Of a stretch of DNA of 64,000 nucleotides, positions 20,149 to 29,944 are shown piece after piece (the first letter of the stretch is position 1; each line of letters begins with the position of its first letter). Source of the DNA: Comamonadaceae bacterium. GTDB taxonomy: Bacteria; Pseudomonadota; Gammaproteobacteria; Burkholderiales; Burkholderiaceae_C. The stretch spans positions 1 through 64,000 of the forward strand of contig JAIYCG010000007.1 in the NCBI GenBank assembly GCA_027488115.1, given 5' to 3'. The notes beneath the pieces were generated by a model, which was given only the letters and a program-made list of their open reading frames with translations, was not told the origin of the DNA and did not search any database. The position numbers and the translations under genes were made by a program.

Positions 20149-20451
20149 ATGTTGTTAAGACAAATAGCACACACCCGAACAGGTGACAAGGGCGATCGAT
20201 CGACCATTTCAGTCATTGCCTATGACCGGAAAAATTTTGAGCTGCTCGAAAAATGGCTGACCTCAGAAAAAGTACGAGCCCATTTTGAAGGCATTGTGAA
20301 GGGTCCCGTTAGTCGATACAGCCTGCCCCAACTGGGCGCTCTTCATTTTGTGATGCACAATGCTTTAGGTGGGGGCGTCACGCGCTCATTGGCCCTTGAT
20401 GCACACGGAAAATGTCTGAGCGCCAAACTGCTCAGCCTTGAAATTGAATAA
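20149..20451 (+). CDS. AtuA-related small C-terminal-domain protein
   Basis: MLLRQIAHTRTGDKGDRSTISVIAYD...LGALHFVMHNALGGGVTRSLALDAHGK; adjacent to the AtuA gene. Confidence 0.8.
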   Translation: MLLRQIAHTRTGDKGDRSTISVIAYDRKNFELLEKWLTSEKVRAHFEGIVKGPVSRYSLPQLGALHFVMHNALGGGVTRSLALDAHGKCLSAKLLSLEIE

Positions 20452-20477
20452 ACTTGTTTTGATTCTTTGGAGACACC

Positions 20478-21470
20478 ATGAAAAATTTTCGGATGACGAG
20501 TTTGAAAAAAAACTTGCTGAATTTGTTCTTAGGCTTTGGCGTTGCGCTCATAGCCACGCAAGCACAAGCCCAGGCTTATCCCAATAAACCCATCAAGGCT
20601 ATCGTGCCTTTTGCTGCTGGCAGTGCCACCGATCAAATTGGCAGGGCCTTTGCGCAAAAAATGTCAGAAGTCTTGGGCCAACCTATTGTTGTTGAAAACA
20701 AAGCGGGTGTAAACGGCATGTTGGGCGCCGATGCGGTGGCCAAGTCAGCACCCGATGGTTACACCATCCTGATAGGCACCAACAGCACCAATGCGGCCCT
20801 CAAAAGCCTGATGAAGAAATTGCCCTACGACCAAGACACAGCCTTTGCGCCCATTGGCTACATGGGCTCCGTTCCCCTGATTGTGGCTGTTAACAATGAC
20901 GTGCCTGCCAAGAACTTGAAAGAGTTTGTGGACATGGCGAAGGCCAAACCCAATATGGTGACCTTTGCGAGTGCTAGCACGTCGCAGTTGGTGTCCTCTG
21001 AAATGTTGGCCAGCATGGCAGGTGTGCAAATGACACACGTACCCTACAAGAGTGGCCCTGCGGCCATGACCGACTTGATTGGTGGCCAGGTCAACATGTT
21101 CACCGCTGACTTTGCGGTCATGTTGCCTCAAGTCAAAGGTGGCAAAATTCGTGGCTTGGCCGTTACTTCTACTCAGCGCTCCAAAGCCATCCCTGAGTTG
21201 CCCACTGTCAATGAAGCACTCGGCTTGAAAGACTACGAGTTAATTGCTTATTTCGCCATGTTTGCGCCTGCAGGTACACCGGCCGACATGATTCAAAAAC
21301 TCAATGCTGCTTTGAATGCTGCGGCCAACGACAAAGCCATCCTTGAGCGTTTTTCTGCGCTGGGTTTTGAGACGTCACCTGGTTCTCCTGAAGCGCTCGC
21401 GCAGCGTTCTAAAACTGAAACAGCCAAATGGGCTAAAGCCATTCGCGAAGCGAAAATTGAAGCGCAGTGA
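20478..21470 (+). CDS. Bug/TctC family substrate-binding protein
   Basis: YPNKPIKAIVPFAAGSATDQIGRAFAQKM...NKAGVNGMLGADAVAKSAPDGYTILIGTNST. Confidence 0.93.
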   Translation: MKNFRMTSLKKNLLNLFLGFGVALIATQAQAQAYPNKPIKAIVPFAAGSATDQIGRAFAQKMSEVLGQPIVVENKAGVNGMLGADAVAKSAPDGYTILIGTNSTNAALKSLMKKLPYDQDTAFAPIGYMGSVPLIVAVNNDVPAKNLKEFVDMAKAKPNMVTFASASTSQLVSSEMLASMAGVQMTHVPYKSGPAAMTDLIGGQVNMFTADFAVMLPQVKGGKIRGLAVTSTQRSKAIPELPTVNEALGLKDYELIAYFAMFAPAGTPADMIQKLNAALNAAANDKAILERFSALGFETSPGSPEALAQRSKTETAKWAKAIREAKIEAQ

Positions 21471-21480
21471 ACTGCGCTTC
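21459..21480. terminator. Stem-loop between convergent genes, overlapping the Bug stop codon
   Basis: GAAGCGCAG-TGAA-CTGCGCTTC; on the minus strand it is followed by AATTTTC. Confidence 0.6.
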
Positions 21481-21491
21481 AAGGGTTTAAA

Positions 21492-23018
21492 TCAGGCGTT
21501 CTTGTTCACATAGCCATAGGCTAAGTTGGTGCGGCCTTCGCCATGCTTTTCATAAATGGCTTTGTTGTAGGCAATTTTGTCGTGAGCCAATGCCGCGCGC
21601 TGATCGGGCTTGTAGTTGTAGATGCGCGCGTTGTTGTCACCAAAAATAGCATTTTTCACAGGACCATCTGCTGCGCCTAAAGGGGCGTATCCGTATTTGC
21701 GCTGAATTTCTTCTGGAATTTCAATTCGGCGCAGCGCCTCAATTTGCCATTGAGGAGCGCCCGTCCAAATGGCGTCGGTTCCCCACACCACATTGGATAG
21801 ACCCAAGCCTTTGATCAGTTGACCCAGCATGACTGCGGCAAGACGAGGCTCGACCACCGTGGTTTGGGCAAATAACTGGCCTAAGTCGGCGTAGATGTTC
21901 TTCACACCATATTTGGCAGGCATTTCGGCCAAGTCTGTGATCCAGTCAATGCGGCCAGTGCTTTCAAATTGACCCCATGCATCTTCCGCTTTGCCGCCGC
22001 CCGCATAGCGATAGCCGCCGTGGTAAATGATGAAATTAAGCTGTGGCCAATCTTTGGCGGCTTTGGCTACATCGTCTACCCGTGAGTGTTTGAGCAAATG
22101 GGGGAATTGTTTCTCAACAGAAGGTGGGAACAAACCTTTGTGCACGCAGACATTCTTCAAGCCAGCTTTTGCAAATTTTTCATAAGCTGGATAAACCAAT
22201 TTTTCATCGTCCATGAGCCAAGGATGCTTAGAGAGGTGTTTGTTGGTGTTGTCGCCGATGGTGTAGCCCTTCATGGAGTCTGGCTTGAGCAATTCAATGG
22301 CCTTGTCAATTTCTTCCAACCATCCTGGGTAGCCTGGTGTGAAGATGGCATGTGACATAGAACGCTTGCTGCCAGCAATGGCATTGATGCTGGCTTTGTA
22401 TTTGGCTTTCATCTCGTTGGTCAGGAACCAATCGCCGGGAATTTCTGAAGGTGCACCACTGATGCAAGCCACCTTGGTGTCACTGTCCAAATAGATTTCT
22501 TTGATGTAATTGGCAAACTTCAGATCTTCAATGGTTTGTGCACCTGTTTTGATGGCGGGGTTCCATCCAGCCTTGCCAACAGACTCACGCTGTGCAATGA
22601 AGCTTTGAATTCGCGTGTCATCGCGCAAGAAATGCGTGTGCATGTCCATGATGAACTGGCCAGAGAGTTTTTTGGCGCGCTCATTGGCCATATCGGGTGT
22701 TTGTGCTTCTGCGCGGGAGACTCCAAAAATAGGGCCGTAGGTGTCGTTCATGGCCACAAAAGCGGCAGCCATGCCAGAGGCACTTTTGAAAAACTTGCGG
22801 CGGGAAGTCCCTAATTTTTTAGCCATTTCAGCGCCAATGGCTTTGACTCTGGCTTCGTATTCTTTTTGCTTGGGTGTTTGCCTTGAGGGCATGAATTCAT
22901 CGCTGGAAACGCACTGAACAGGTATCGGAGACGGGAACAGCGAAGTCTCGGCCGTGTCTAGTTTTGACAATTCATCATCAGTTAAAAAACCCATGGTCAA
23001 ATCTCCTTTAATGGTCAA
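21492..23018 (-). CDS. Tat-exported amidohydrolase-family (TIM-barrel metal-dependent) hydrolase
   Basis: TSRRKFFKSASGMAAAF twin-arginine; FIMDMHTHFLRDD HxH motif; WGTDAIWTGAPQWQIEALRR. Confidence 0.85.
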   Translation of the reverse strand: MTIKGDLTMGFLTDDELSKLDTAETSLFPSPIPVQCVSSDEFMPSRQTPKQKEYEARVKAIGAEMAKKLGTSRRKFFKSASGMAAAFVAMNDTYGPIFGVSRAEAQTPDMANERAKKLSGQFIMDMHTHFLRDDTRIQSFIAQRESVGKAGWNPAIKTGAQTIEDLKFANYIKEIYLDSDTKVACISGAPSEIPGDWFLTNEMKAKYKASINAIAGSKRSMSHAIFTPGYPGWLEEIDKAIELLKPDSMKGYTIGDNTNKHLSKHPWLMDDEKLVYPAYEKFAKAGLKNVCVHKGLFPPSVEKQFPHLLKHSRVDDVAKAAKDWPQLNFIIYHGGYRYAGGGKAEDAWGQFESTGRIDWITDLAEMPAKYGVKNIYADLGQLFAQTTVVEPRLAAVMLGQLIKGLGLSNVVWGTDAIWTGAPQWQIEALRRIEIPEEIQRKYGYAPLGAADGPVKNAIFGDNNARIYNYKPDQRAALAHDKIAYNKAIYEKHGEGRTNLAYGYVNKNA

Positions 23019-24124
23019 GCGCCTGTGTAAACGGGTCCGGGTTGTGCAAAGTAGTTGCTTAGGATGTGATAAACCGTCAGATAGTTTTTGGAGCGCGTGC
23101 TGGTGTGAGCAATTCCTTGCATCACCACAAATTGCTTATCAGGATGCGCTAATTTTTCAAAGAATGCAGCCAAGTCTTGGAAGCTCGCGATGCCGTCGTA
23201 TTGACCTCTTAGAATTAAAGTGGGCACATTGATTTTTTCAGGATCGCAAACAGGTAAGTTGGCTGACATGTCAATGTAGGTGCCAGTAGGAACAGAGCTG
23301 TCCAACGCCAAGACAGCATCTGCAAAAGTTTCAACCACACTCATGTCGCTGGTGCCTGGGTGGTCGCGAGTGAAAATACTGCGAATCATGTCTCGGTCAA
23401 TCGGCCTGCGGTTGCTGGCCAAATAGGCTGGCAGCCGTTTTTTTCTTTCGGCCAATGTGGGGCTGCCTTGGCCCGTCCAAACCATCGCGTCCAATACCAT
23501 GCGCGCTACACGCTCAGGATGTCTTTGAGAAAACAATGCGGCTCTTAAGGCACCCGAGGAAGAGCCGTAGGTCAATAATTTCTGTCCCCCATTGGCTTTC
23601 ATGATGTACTCGCTGACTGCTGCCAGGTCATCTGCGCCACAAGCAATATTGGCATTGACGTTGCGAGTTTTGTCAGAGCGTCCGTAGCCCTCGCAATCAA
23701 AACACCAAGTGTCGTAGCCTTGCCTAGCGAACCAGTCCATAAGAGAAGAATCGTTTCTCCCTTTTATTTGTAAATCAAACACTGGGGTGGATGCCATGGA
23801 GGAGCCATGCACAAATAAAATAGTGCCGCGAAACGCTTTAGGAGCTTGGGCCAGTTTCTTGTTCCACATGAAAAGCTTGACCGACTCAGAATCTACCTTT
23901 TTGACCGTCCAGTGCGCTTGCCCAGCCACCTCTTGTAAAGCAGTTGGGCTAGCTTGAGCCGCTGCATCACTAGCGCTCAGAGCACCTGCTGTTGCCAATG
24001 CTGAGCTGGCTAAGAAAAATCGTCTAGATTCAGAGGGTTCGTTTGTAGTGGTCATATGGTTCCTTTTTGAATTTCGATCCAAGGCAATGACTGTTTTGTA
24101 TGGCATCAAAACACAATGCAACAT
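23015..24124 (-). CDS. Alpha/beta hydrolase, putative Tat substrate (true start probably downstream of the annotated Met)
   Basis: SRRFFLASSALATAGALSA signal; LFVHGSSMASTPVFDLQ...LTYGSSSGALRAALFS; ATGA overlap with the downstream gene. Confidence 0.85.
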   Translation of the reverse strand: MLHCVLMPYKTVIALDRNSKRNHMTTTNEPSESRRFFLASSALATAGALSASDAAAQASPTALQEVAGQAHWTVKKVDSESVKLFMWNKKLAQAPKAFRGTILFVHGSSMASTPVFDLQIKGRNDSSLMDWFARQGYDTWCFDCEGYGRSDKTRNVNANIACGADDLAAVSEYIMKANGGQKLLTYGSSSGALRAALFSQRHPERVARMVLDAMVWTGQGSPTLAERKKRLPAYLASNRRPIDRDMIRSIFTRDHPGTSDMSVVETFADAVLALDSSVPTGTYIDMSANLPVCDPEKINVPTLILRGQYDGIASFQDLAAFFEKLAHPDKQFVVMQGIAHTSTRSKNYLTVYHILSNYFAQPGPVYTGA

Positions 24125-24207
24125 TTCTGGATTTAGGATTTACCCTCATAGGCCAAGCGCCCCTGCTAAGACTCGAATACATTCGCATTGAAACGCACTC
24201 TGAAATC

Positions 24208-25104
24208 ATGATTTACTTTTACAAAAAAAATTCTCAACTCAATCAATTTTTACGCCCCTTGCGCTTGGCCATTTCCCTCATGGTGGCCATCGCCTGCTTG
24301 CAGGCATGCAGCGTTTTGCAAACTGAAACCTATGCCCCTCAAAGAGGGCAGATGGGCAAGGATGTCATGTGGCTGCCCACCAGCGATGACTTGGTCTTTA
24401 AGTTGTTGGAAGTTGCAGAGGTGGGGCCAACCGACGAGTTAGTAGATTTGGGCGCAGGAGACGGAAAAATCCCCATTGCGGCAGCACGACAATTTGGCGC
24501 ACGGGCTTGGGGCATCGAATACAACAAAGATTTGGCAGCTTTGGCGCAGCGCAATGCACAAAAAGCAGGCGTTGCAGATCGGGTTCGCATTGTGCATGGC
24601 GATATTTTCAAGGAAGACTTCTCCAAGGCCTCGGTGGTCACTTTGTATTTGTTGGAAGAATTGAACGCACAGTTGCGCCCCACCATCTTGGACATGAGGC
24701 CTGGTACGCGTGTGCTTTCCAATACGTTTTCGATGGGCGACTGGGAGCCCGATCAGGTGATCCGGGTGACCAATGGCACAGGTTATTTTTGGACGGTGCC
24801 TGCCAAAGTGGCAGGTCTTTGGACCTTGTCTGGCTTGGACGAAAAAAGCACAGCCACATTGAAATTAGACCAAGCTTTTCAGAGGGTAGGCGGGTCACTC
24901 ACGCTTGATGGGAAAACTCAAAATTTGATGGGTGCTCGCATTGAGGGTGCTGCGCTTCACTTCAGTTTCATCAATGCCGATGGGCTATTGAAAGCTGTCA
25001 AAGTGATTGTGAATGGCAATTCACTTTCAGGAGAGGTGACGGGGCCTTATGGCATGGTTGATATTCAACCCCAACCCGTGAAGGTAGAAGGCCATCGGCC
25101 TTGA
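24208..25104 (+). CDS. Class I SAM-dependent methyltransferase with N-terminal signal/lipobox-like segment
   Basis: ISLMVAIACLQACSVLQ then LVDLGAGDGKIPIAAARQFGARAWGIEYN (motif I). Confidence 0.82.
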   Translation: MIYFYKKNSQLNQFLRPLRLAISLMVAIACLQACSVLQTETYAPQRGQMGKDVMWLPTSDDLVFKLLEVAEVGPTDELVDLGAGDGKIPIAAARQFGARAWGIEYNKDLAALAQRNAQKAGVADRVRIVHGDIFKEDFSKASVVTLYLLEELNAQLRPTILDMRPGTRVLSNTFSMGDWEPDQVIRVTNGTGYFWTVPAKVAGLWTLSGLDEKSTATLKLDQAFQRVGGSLTLDGKTQNLMGARIEGAALHFSFINADGLLKAVKVIVNGNSLSGEVTGPYGMVDIQPQPVKVEGHRP

Positions 25105-25184
25105 CTTGCAGTTTGAGGGGTGACTTGGCCCCCTTTTTGAAGGTCTCTGACGCAGACGATTGAAAGAGTGATTTTTCTAAAAGA

Positions 25185-25508
25185 TTATTGCGTGCAGGTG
25201 CGCGTTCTGCTGATGGTGCCGTCGGAGCTTTGCACCTCTGTCCAAGGCGTGCAGGTTGGATTGGCTTGGGGTGTGTAAACGGGTTGCTGCTGAATGACGA
25301 CCGGATTGGGCTGAACATAGACAGGCTGCCTTGTCGCCTCATAAACCAAGACGCCGCCAATGACAGCGGGCACCGCCCAACCCCAGCCACCGCTGTAACC
25401 TCTAGCCCAATGACCATGACCATGACCGTGCCTGAAGCCATGCCCAGGGTGCTGAGCCATGGCAGATGCGCTAAGGGTTAAAAGCATTAAAACAAGCAGT
25501 TTTTTCAT
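25185..25508 (-). CDS. Small exported His/Gly-rich hypothetical protein
   Basis: Signal peptide MKKLLVLMLLTLSASAMAQ, then HPGHGFRHGHGHGHWARGYSGGWGW. Confidence 0.65.
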   Translation of the reverse strand: MKKLLVLMLLTLSASAMAQHPGHGFRHGHGHGHWARGYSGGWGWAVPAVIGGVLVYEATRQPVYVQPNPVVIQQQPVYTPQANPTCTPWTEVQSSDGTISRTRTCTQ

Positions 25509-25652
25509 GGCTGTCTCCTGTGGATATCAAATCAACGTTTGAGGTCTGGGTTTGGTTTACTGGTGAATTTTTAAAAGAAAAGACAAAAAAATTAAAATTA
25601 GGTAGGATAGTTTGGATGCATTTTAATTCCTGAAATAGTTGATTCCTTCATC

Positions 25653-25934
25653 ATGAAATTCCACGACAACTTCTCTGATTTCACTTCTCAGGCCATGGAC
25701 GATGGTTTTGATGAAGTGGTCCAAAAGGACTGGGCCCCCGACCTGGTGGTCAAAAATCACACGCACCCCTTTGACGTCAGGGTTCAGGTCAGTGCTGGCC
25801 AAGTGCAATTAAGTCTTGCGTCAGGCACTCAGACATATGGGGCAGGGCAGGGCTTTTACCTTGAGCGAAATGTTGAGCACGCAGAGCAATATGGTCCAGA
25901 AGGTGCCCATTTTTGGGTAGCCCGTAAGTTGTAA
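25653..25934 (+). CDS. Cupin-fold protein
   Basis: NHTHPFDVRVQVSAGQVQLSLASGTQTYGAGQGFYLERNVEHAEQYGPEGAHFWVAR. Confidence 0.75.
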   Translation: MKFHDNFSDFTSQAMDDGFDEVVQKDWAPDLVVKNHTHPFDVRVQVSAGQVQLSLASGTQTYGAGQGFYLERNVEHAEQYGPEGAHFWVARKL

Positions 25935-25941
25935 TGCAAAA

Positions 25942-26700
25942 ATGCAAATTCGTTTAGCCGCCCTCGTAGCACTTGGCCTGACCTTGTGCTTGTCCCTACA
26001 AGCGCAGACGCCATTGCCAAGCCCGTCAATCGGTGCACAGCTTAAAGTTCATGGACTGCTTTGGGATGTCCACGAAGTCACAGTGGCGCAAGTGAAGCGA
26101 TTTGCCCAAAGTACAGGCTTCATCAGCCGTGCTGAAAAAGAAGGCGGTGGCTACATCTACGAGTCTGGCTTTGTGCTGAAAAAAGGCTGGACTTGGCGTG
26201 CGCCTTTTGGAATTCCAGCGCAAGACAATGAACCAGCAGTTCATCTGACATTTGATGAAGCTCAAAAAATTTGTCAGCACGAAGGCAAGCGCTTGCCTCA
26301 TGACACCGAGTGGGTCAATGCCGCTTTTGTCGAACAAAGATCGCAAGCCCCTGACGGTTTTGTTTCAGGTAAACGCTACCGATATCCCAATGGCGACAGT
26401 GCGCGTCAAAGTCATTGTCTTGAAGGCTGCGCTTCTTTGAAGGGTGCGGCACCCGCGGGCTCACTGTGGCGCGGAACAGGACACGTGCCAGTGATGACAA
26501 CACGGCCTGGGGTGAACGGTTTGTATGACATGGGCGGCAATGTTTGGGAATGGGTTGATACAGGCAGTGGTGACGAGAGAGTCACCCGCGGGGCGTCTTG
26601 GTGGTACGACGCCAGCAGACAGGTGGCCGAAGATGTGGCTACCAAGCCAAGAGACACGCGAGTGGGCTACGTTGGTTTCAGGTGCGTTGCGGCGCTTTAA
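25942..26700 (+). CDS. Formylglycine-generating enzyme (FGE/SUMF1)-domain protein with signal peptide
   Basis: VHEVTVAQVKRFAQSTGFISRAEKEGGGYIYESGF...HLTFDEAQKICQHEGKRLPHDTEW...GLYDMGGNVWEWV...GFRCV. Confidence 0.87.
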   Translation: MQIRLAALVALGLTLCLSLQAQTPLPSPSIGAQLKVHGLLWDVHEVTVAQVKRFAQSTGFISRAEKEGGGYIYESGFVLKKGWTWRAPFGIPAQDNEPAVHLTFDEAQKICQHEGKRLPHDTEWVNAAFVEQRSQAPDGFVSGKRYRYPNGDSARQSHCLEGCASLKGAAPAGSLWRGTGHVPVMTTRPGVNGLYDMGGNVWEWVDTGSGDERVTRGASWWYDASRQVAEDVATKPRDTRVGYVGFRCVAAL

Positions 26701-26736
26701 ACGGCATAAAAATTGACAATTTTTGACAGAGGTCCT

Positions 26737-27744
26737 ATGAATTTTGTTCCCATGGTTGAGCTCACACGCAACGGCATTTCTGAATGTTTGCACATGGGGG
26801 CTTTGGCGGTCACGGACATTGAAGGTCAATTGATTGCGCACGCTGGCAATCCAAATTGGATGTGTTTTACTCGTTCAACTTTAAAGGCCTTGCAAGCTTT
26901 GCCTCTGATTCAAAGTGGTGGCGTCAAACAATTTGGCTTTACTTCGCAAGAACTGGCGCTCATGTGCGCCAGTCACAATGGCGAAGACATGCACGTGGTA
27001 CAGGTGTCGTCTATCTTGAAAAAAAGTGGCACGACACACAAACAAATGCAATGTGGATGCCATGTGCCTTATCGTTTTTCATTCAACGACCTGCCGCTGC
27101 CAGAAGGTTTTGAATACGACGAACGGCATCACAATTGCAGTGGCAAGCACAGTGGATTTTTAGCCTATTGCGCGCTGCACCAGTTGCCAACAGAAACCTA
27201 CACAGACCTCACACATCCTTTGCAACTGCAAGTTCGCAAGGCCGTGGCAGACGTGGCAGGCATAGCTTCTGATGCAATGGCCTGGGGCGTTGACGGCTGC
27301 TCTGCGCCCAACTTTGCCATGCCACTTTCGAATTTGGCGCAGGCCTATGCACGTCTTGCTCAACCAGAGTCAAACGACGAATATGGGACCAGTCTGAAAC
27401 TCTTAGGCGAAGCCATGTCTGCCCACCCCGATTTGGTTTCAGGCACTGGCAGAAATGATGCCGATTTCATGCGTGTGGGCCGTGGCGATTGGGTCACAAA
27501 GGTCGGGGCTGATGGTGTTCAAGTCATTGCCAGTCGCGCGCGAGGACAAGCCTTGGCAATCAAAATTGCCGATGGCAACAAGCCGGCCTTGTTTGCAGCT
27601 TCTGTAGAAGCATTGGATCAATTGGGATGGCTAGATTCTGAACAGCTTGAGGCCTTGAAGCCTTGGCGCTCTGCTGGATTGAAAAATATCAAAGGTGCAA
27701 ACGTGGGTGAGCGCCGAAGTGTTTTCAAAATCCAAACGCTTTAA
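26737..27744 (+). CDS. Asparaginase family protein (L-asparaginase II type)
   Basis: MNFVPMVELTRNGISECLHMGALAVTD...MCASHNGEDMHV...HHNCSGKHSGFLAYC...WGVDGCSAPNFAMPL. Confidence 0.9.
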   Translation: MNFVPMVELTRNGISECLHMGALAVTDIEGQLIAHAGNPNWMCFTRSTLKALQALPLIQSGGVKQFGFTSQELALMCASHNGEDMHVVQVSSILKKSGTTHKQMQCGCHVPYRFSFNDLPLPEGFEYDERHHNCSGKHSGFLAYCALHQLPTETYTDLTHPLQLQVRKAVADVAGIASDAMAWGVDGCSAPNFAMPLSNLAQAYARLAQPESNDEYGTSLKLLGEAMSAHPDLVSGTGRNDADFMRVGRGDWVTKVGADGVQVIASRARGQALAIKIADGNKPALFAASVEALDQLGWLDSEQLEALKPWRSAGLKNIKGANVGERRSVFKIQTL

Positions 27745-29069
27745 CGAGCCCAGCTTACTTTGTAGACCGATAAGGCAGTTAGCAGGCCATAGCCCACCAT
27801 GCCCGCGGCAATGAGCGTGAACATTTCAGCGGCGGAGCCTTGATTTTGAGTCAGCCAAATGCCGCCTGCTGCCACCACGCACAATCTGAAAGTGCCTGCC
27901 AGCACAGGGCCTAATAGCTTGCCAGCGCCTTGCGATGCAAAGTACAAACACAATCCCAATGCGAAGAAGCCGTAGCAAGGTCCAATCCATTGGAAGTAAA
28001 GCGCTGTGTAAGACAGAACCAAAGGGTTGGATGTAAATATCTCAGTCCAAATGCCAGGCCAGAAGCAGACTAGCAATCCAATACAGGCGACCAAGGTGCT
28101 TGAGACCAATGCGCCAGACCAAGCGACTTGTTTGGCACGTTGAACCAAGTTGGCACCTAAGGCCATGCCCACCATGGGCAAACACGCCACGCCAAAAGCA
28201 AAGGTGATGGGCACCAACAAGAATTCCAATCGAGTACCAATGCCATATGCGGCTAAAGCCTCAGGTCCAAAACTCGACATTAAACGCGTGACCACCGCAA
28301 TGGTGGCTACGGTTTGCAAAGAACTTAAACTGGACATGCCACCCACTTTCAAAATGTCGATGAACAACGCTGGCGACAAGGGGCTGTGAAAACTGAGCTT
28401 CAATTGGCTGCGAGGTGAACGCAAATAAAAGAACAAATAAACCGCGCTTGCAGAATAAGCCGCCACAGTGCCTGCAGCAACGCCAGCCATACCAAAACTA
28501 GGAACAGGGCCCCAACCCAAGCCCAAAATGCCACTCAGCGCGACTTGTCCGATGCACAAGGAAAGAAGGACCTTGGAGGGCGTGCGCATGTTGCCAGTGC
28601 CACGCAACACCGACGTGAATGAGTTTGTCAGCCAAATACTTGTAGCCCCTAAAAAGGCCATGTGCGCATAGTCAAGGCAATGCTCAAGCGCTTCACCTTG
28701 ACCACCCATTGCCGTGAAGATAGGCCGACTGAACAAAAGAAAAATGACGGTAAAAAAGAGACCGATGCCGAGCGCAATGAGCGTAGCGTGCAAAACCAAT
28801 GCGTTGGCCTTGGCCGTGTCATTGGCCCCCAAGGCTCGACTGATGGCCGAAGAAATTCCACCTCCCATGGACCCAGCAGACAACATCTGTTGCAACATGA
28901 CCATCGGAAACACCAAGGCCATGCCGGCAAGAGAGAGAAGGCCCAATTGGCCCACGTACCAAGTTTCTGCAATGGTCACCAGCGCGCTGGCGGTCATGGC
29001 AAATACATTGGGTAATGCCAGCCGCCAAATGGTGGGAAAAATAGGCGCGGAGGTTAGGGCGTGTTGCAA
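27741..29069 (-). CDS. MATE family efflux transporter
   Basis: IWRLALPNVFAMTASALVTIAETWYVGQLG...; about 12 TM pattern. Confidence 0.92.
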   Translation of the reverse strand: MQHALTSAPIFPTIWRLALPNVFAMTASALVTIAETWYVGQLGLLSLAGMALVFPMVMLQQMLSAGSMGGGISSAISRALGANDTAKANALVLHATLIALGIGLFFTVIFLLFSRPIFTAMGGQGEALEHCLDYAHMAFLGATSIWLTNSFTSVLRGTGNMRTPSKVLLSLCIGQVALSGILGLGWGPVPSFGMAGVAAGTVAAYSASAVYLFFYLRSPRSQLKLSFHSPLSPALFIDILKVGGMSSLSSLQTVATIAVVTRLMSSFGPEALAAYGIGTRLEFLLVPITFAFGVACLPMVGMALGANLVQRAKQVAWSGALVSSTLVACIGLLVCFWPGIWTEIFTSNPLVLSYTALYFQWIGPCYGFFALGLCLYFASQGAGKLLGPVLAGTFRLCVVAAGGIWLTQNQGSAAEMFTLIAAGMVGYGLLTALSVYKVSWAR

Positions 29070-29079
29070 ATTGTCTCAC

Positions 29080-29892
29080 TTATTTATTCTGAAAGACGGG
29101 TGCCCGTTTGTTCAAAAACGCATCCATGCCTTCTTTTTGATCTTCCGTGGCAAACATCGAATGGAACAAGCGGCGCTCAAACATCACACCATCGCTCAAG
29201 CCGCTTTCAAAGGCACGGTTGACGGATTCCTTGGCCGCCATCACCGCCAATCGGCCCATGCCGCAAATGACCAAGGCTGCGGCTAAGGTTTCTTCCATCA
29301 ATTTGTCGGTAGGCACCACACGGCTGACCAAGCCTGAGCGCTCTGCTTCTTGCGCGTCCATCATGCGGGCCGTTAAAGCCAAGTCCATGGCCTTGGACTT
29401 GCCCACTGCGCGCGGCAACCGCTGTGTACCACCTGCGCCAGGAATGATGCCCAACTTGATTTCGGGTTGGCCAAACTTGGCGTTCTCAGCGGCAATGATG
29501 AAGTCGCACATCATGGCCAACTCACACCCACCGCCTAAAGCAAAACCGCTGACTGCGGCAATCACGGGTTTGCGAATGCTGCGAATGGTTTCCCAGTTGC
29601 GGGTGATGAAATCTTCTTTGTAGACATCGTTGAAGTTGTGCTTGGCCATGGCCGAAATGTCGGCGCCAGCTGCAAAGGCTTTTTCGCTGCCAGTGATGAT
29701 GATGCAGCCAATGGCTTCATCTGCATCAAATGCCTTGAGTGCGGTGCCCAATTCGTCCATCAAGGGGCCATTCAAAGCATTCAGGGCTTTGGGGCGGTTC
29801 AGGGTGACGATGCCCACTTTGCCGCCTTCAATGCGGACTTCAATGTTTTCGTAAGACAAAAGGATTCTCCTATCAGGTTCAAATACCATCAC
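29080..29892 (-). CDS. Enoyl-CoA hydratase (crotonase family)
   Basis: [16 protein letters not shown]...[12 protein letters not shown]...[19 protein letters not shown]...[17 protein letters not shown]. Start may be at an internal codon. Confidence 0.92.
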   Translation of the reverse strand: MMVFEPDRRILLSYENIEVRIEGGKVGIVTLNRPKALNALNGPLMDELGTALKAFDADEAIGCIIITGSEKAFAAGADISAMAKHNFNDVYKEDFITRNWETIRSIRKPVIAAVSGFALGGGCELAMMCDFIIAAENAKFGQPEIKLGIIPGAGGTQRLPRAVGKSKAMDLALTARMMDAQEAERSGLVSRVVPTDKLMEETLAAALVICGMGRLAVMAAKESVNRAFESGLSDGVMFERRLFHSMFATEDQKEGMDAFLNKRAPVFQNK

Positions 29893-29944
29893 CCCTGACT
29901 ATAACGGGATGAAAAGCTACTTCAATCAAGGGAAAACATTAGCC

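Noticed and set aside
28714-29286. 190-aa plus-strand ORF
   Set aside because: Antisense to the MATE and crotonase genes; low-complexity translation typical of shadow ORFs.
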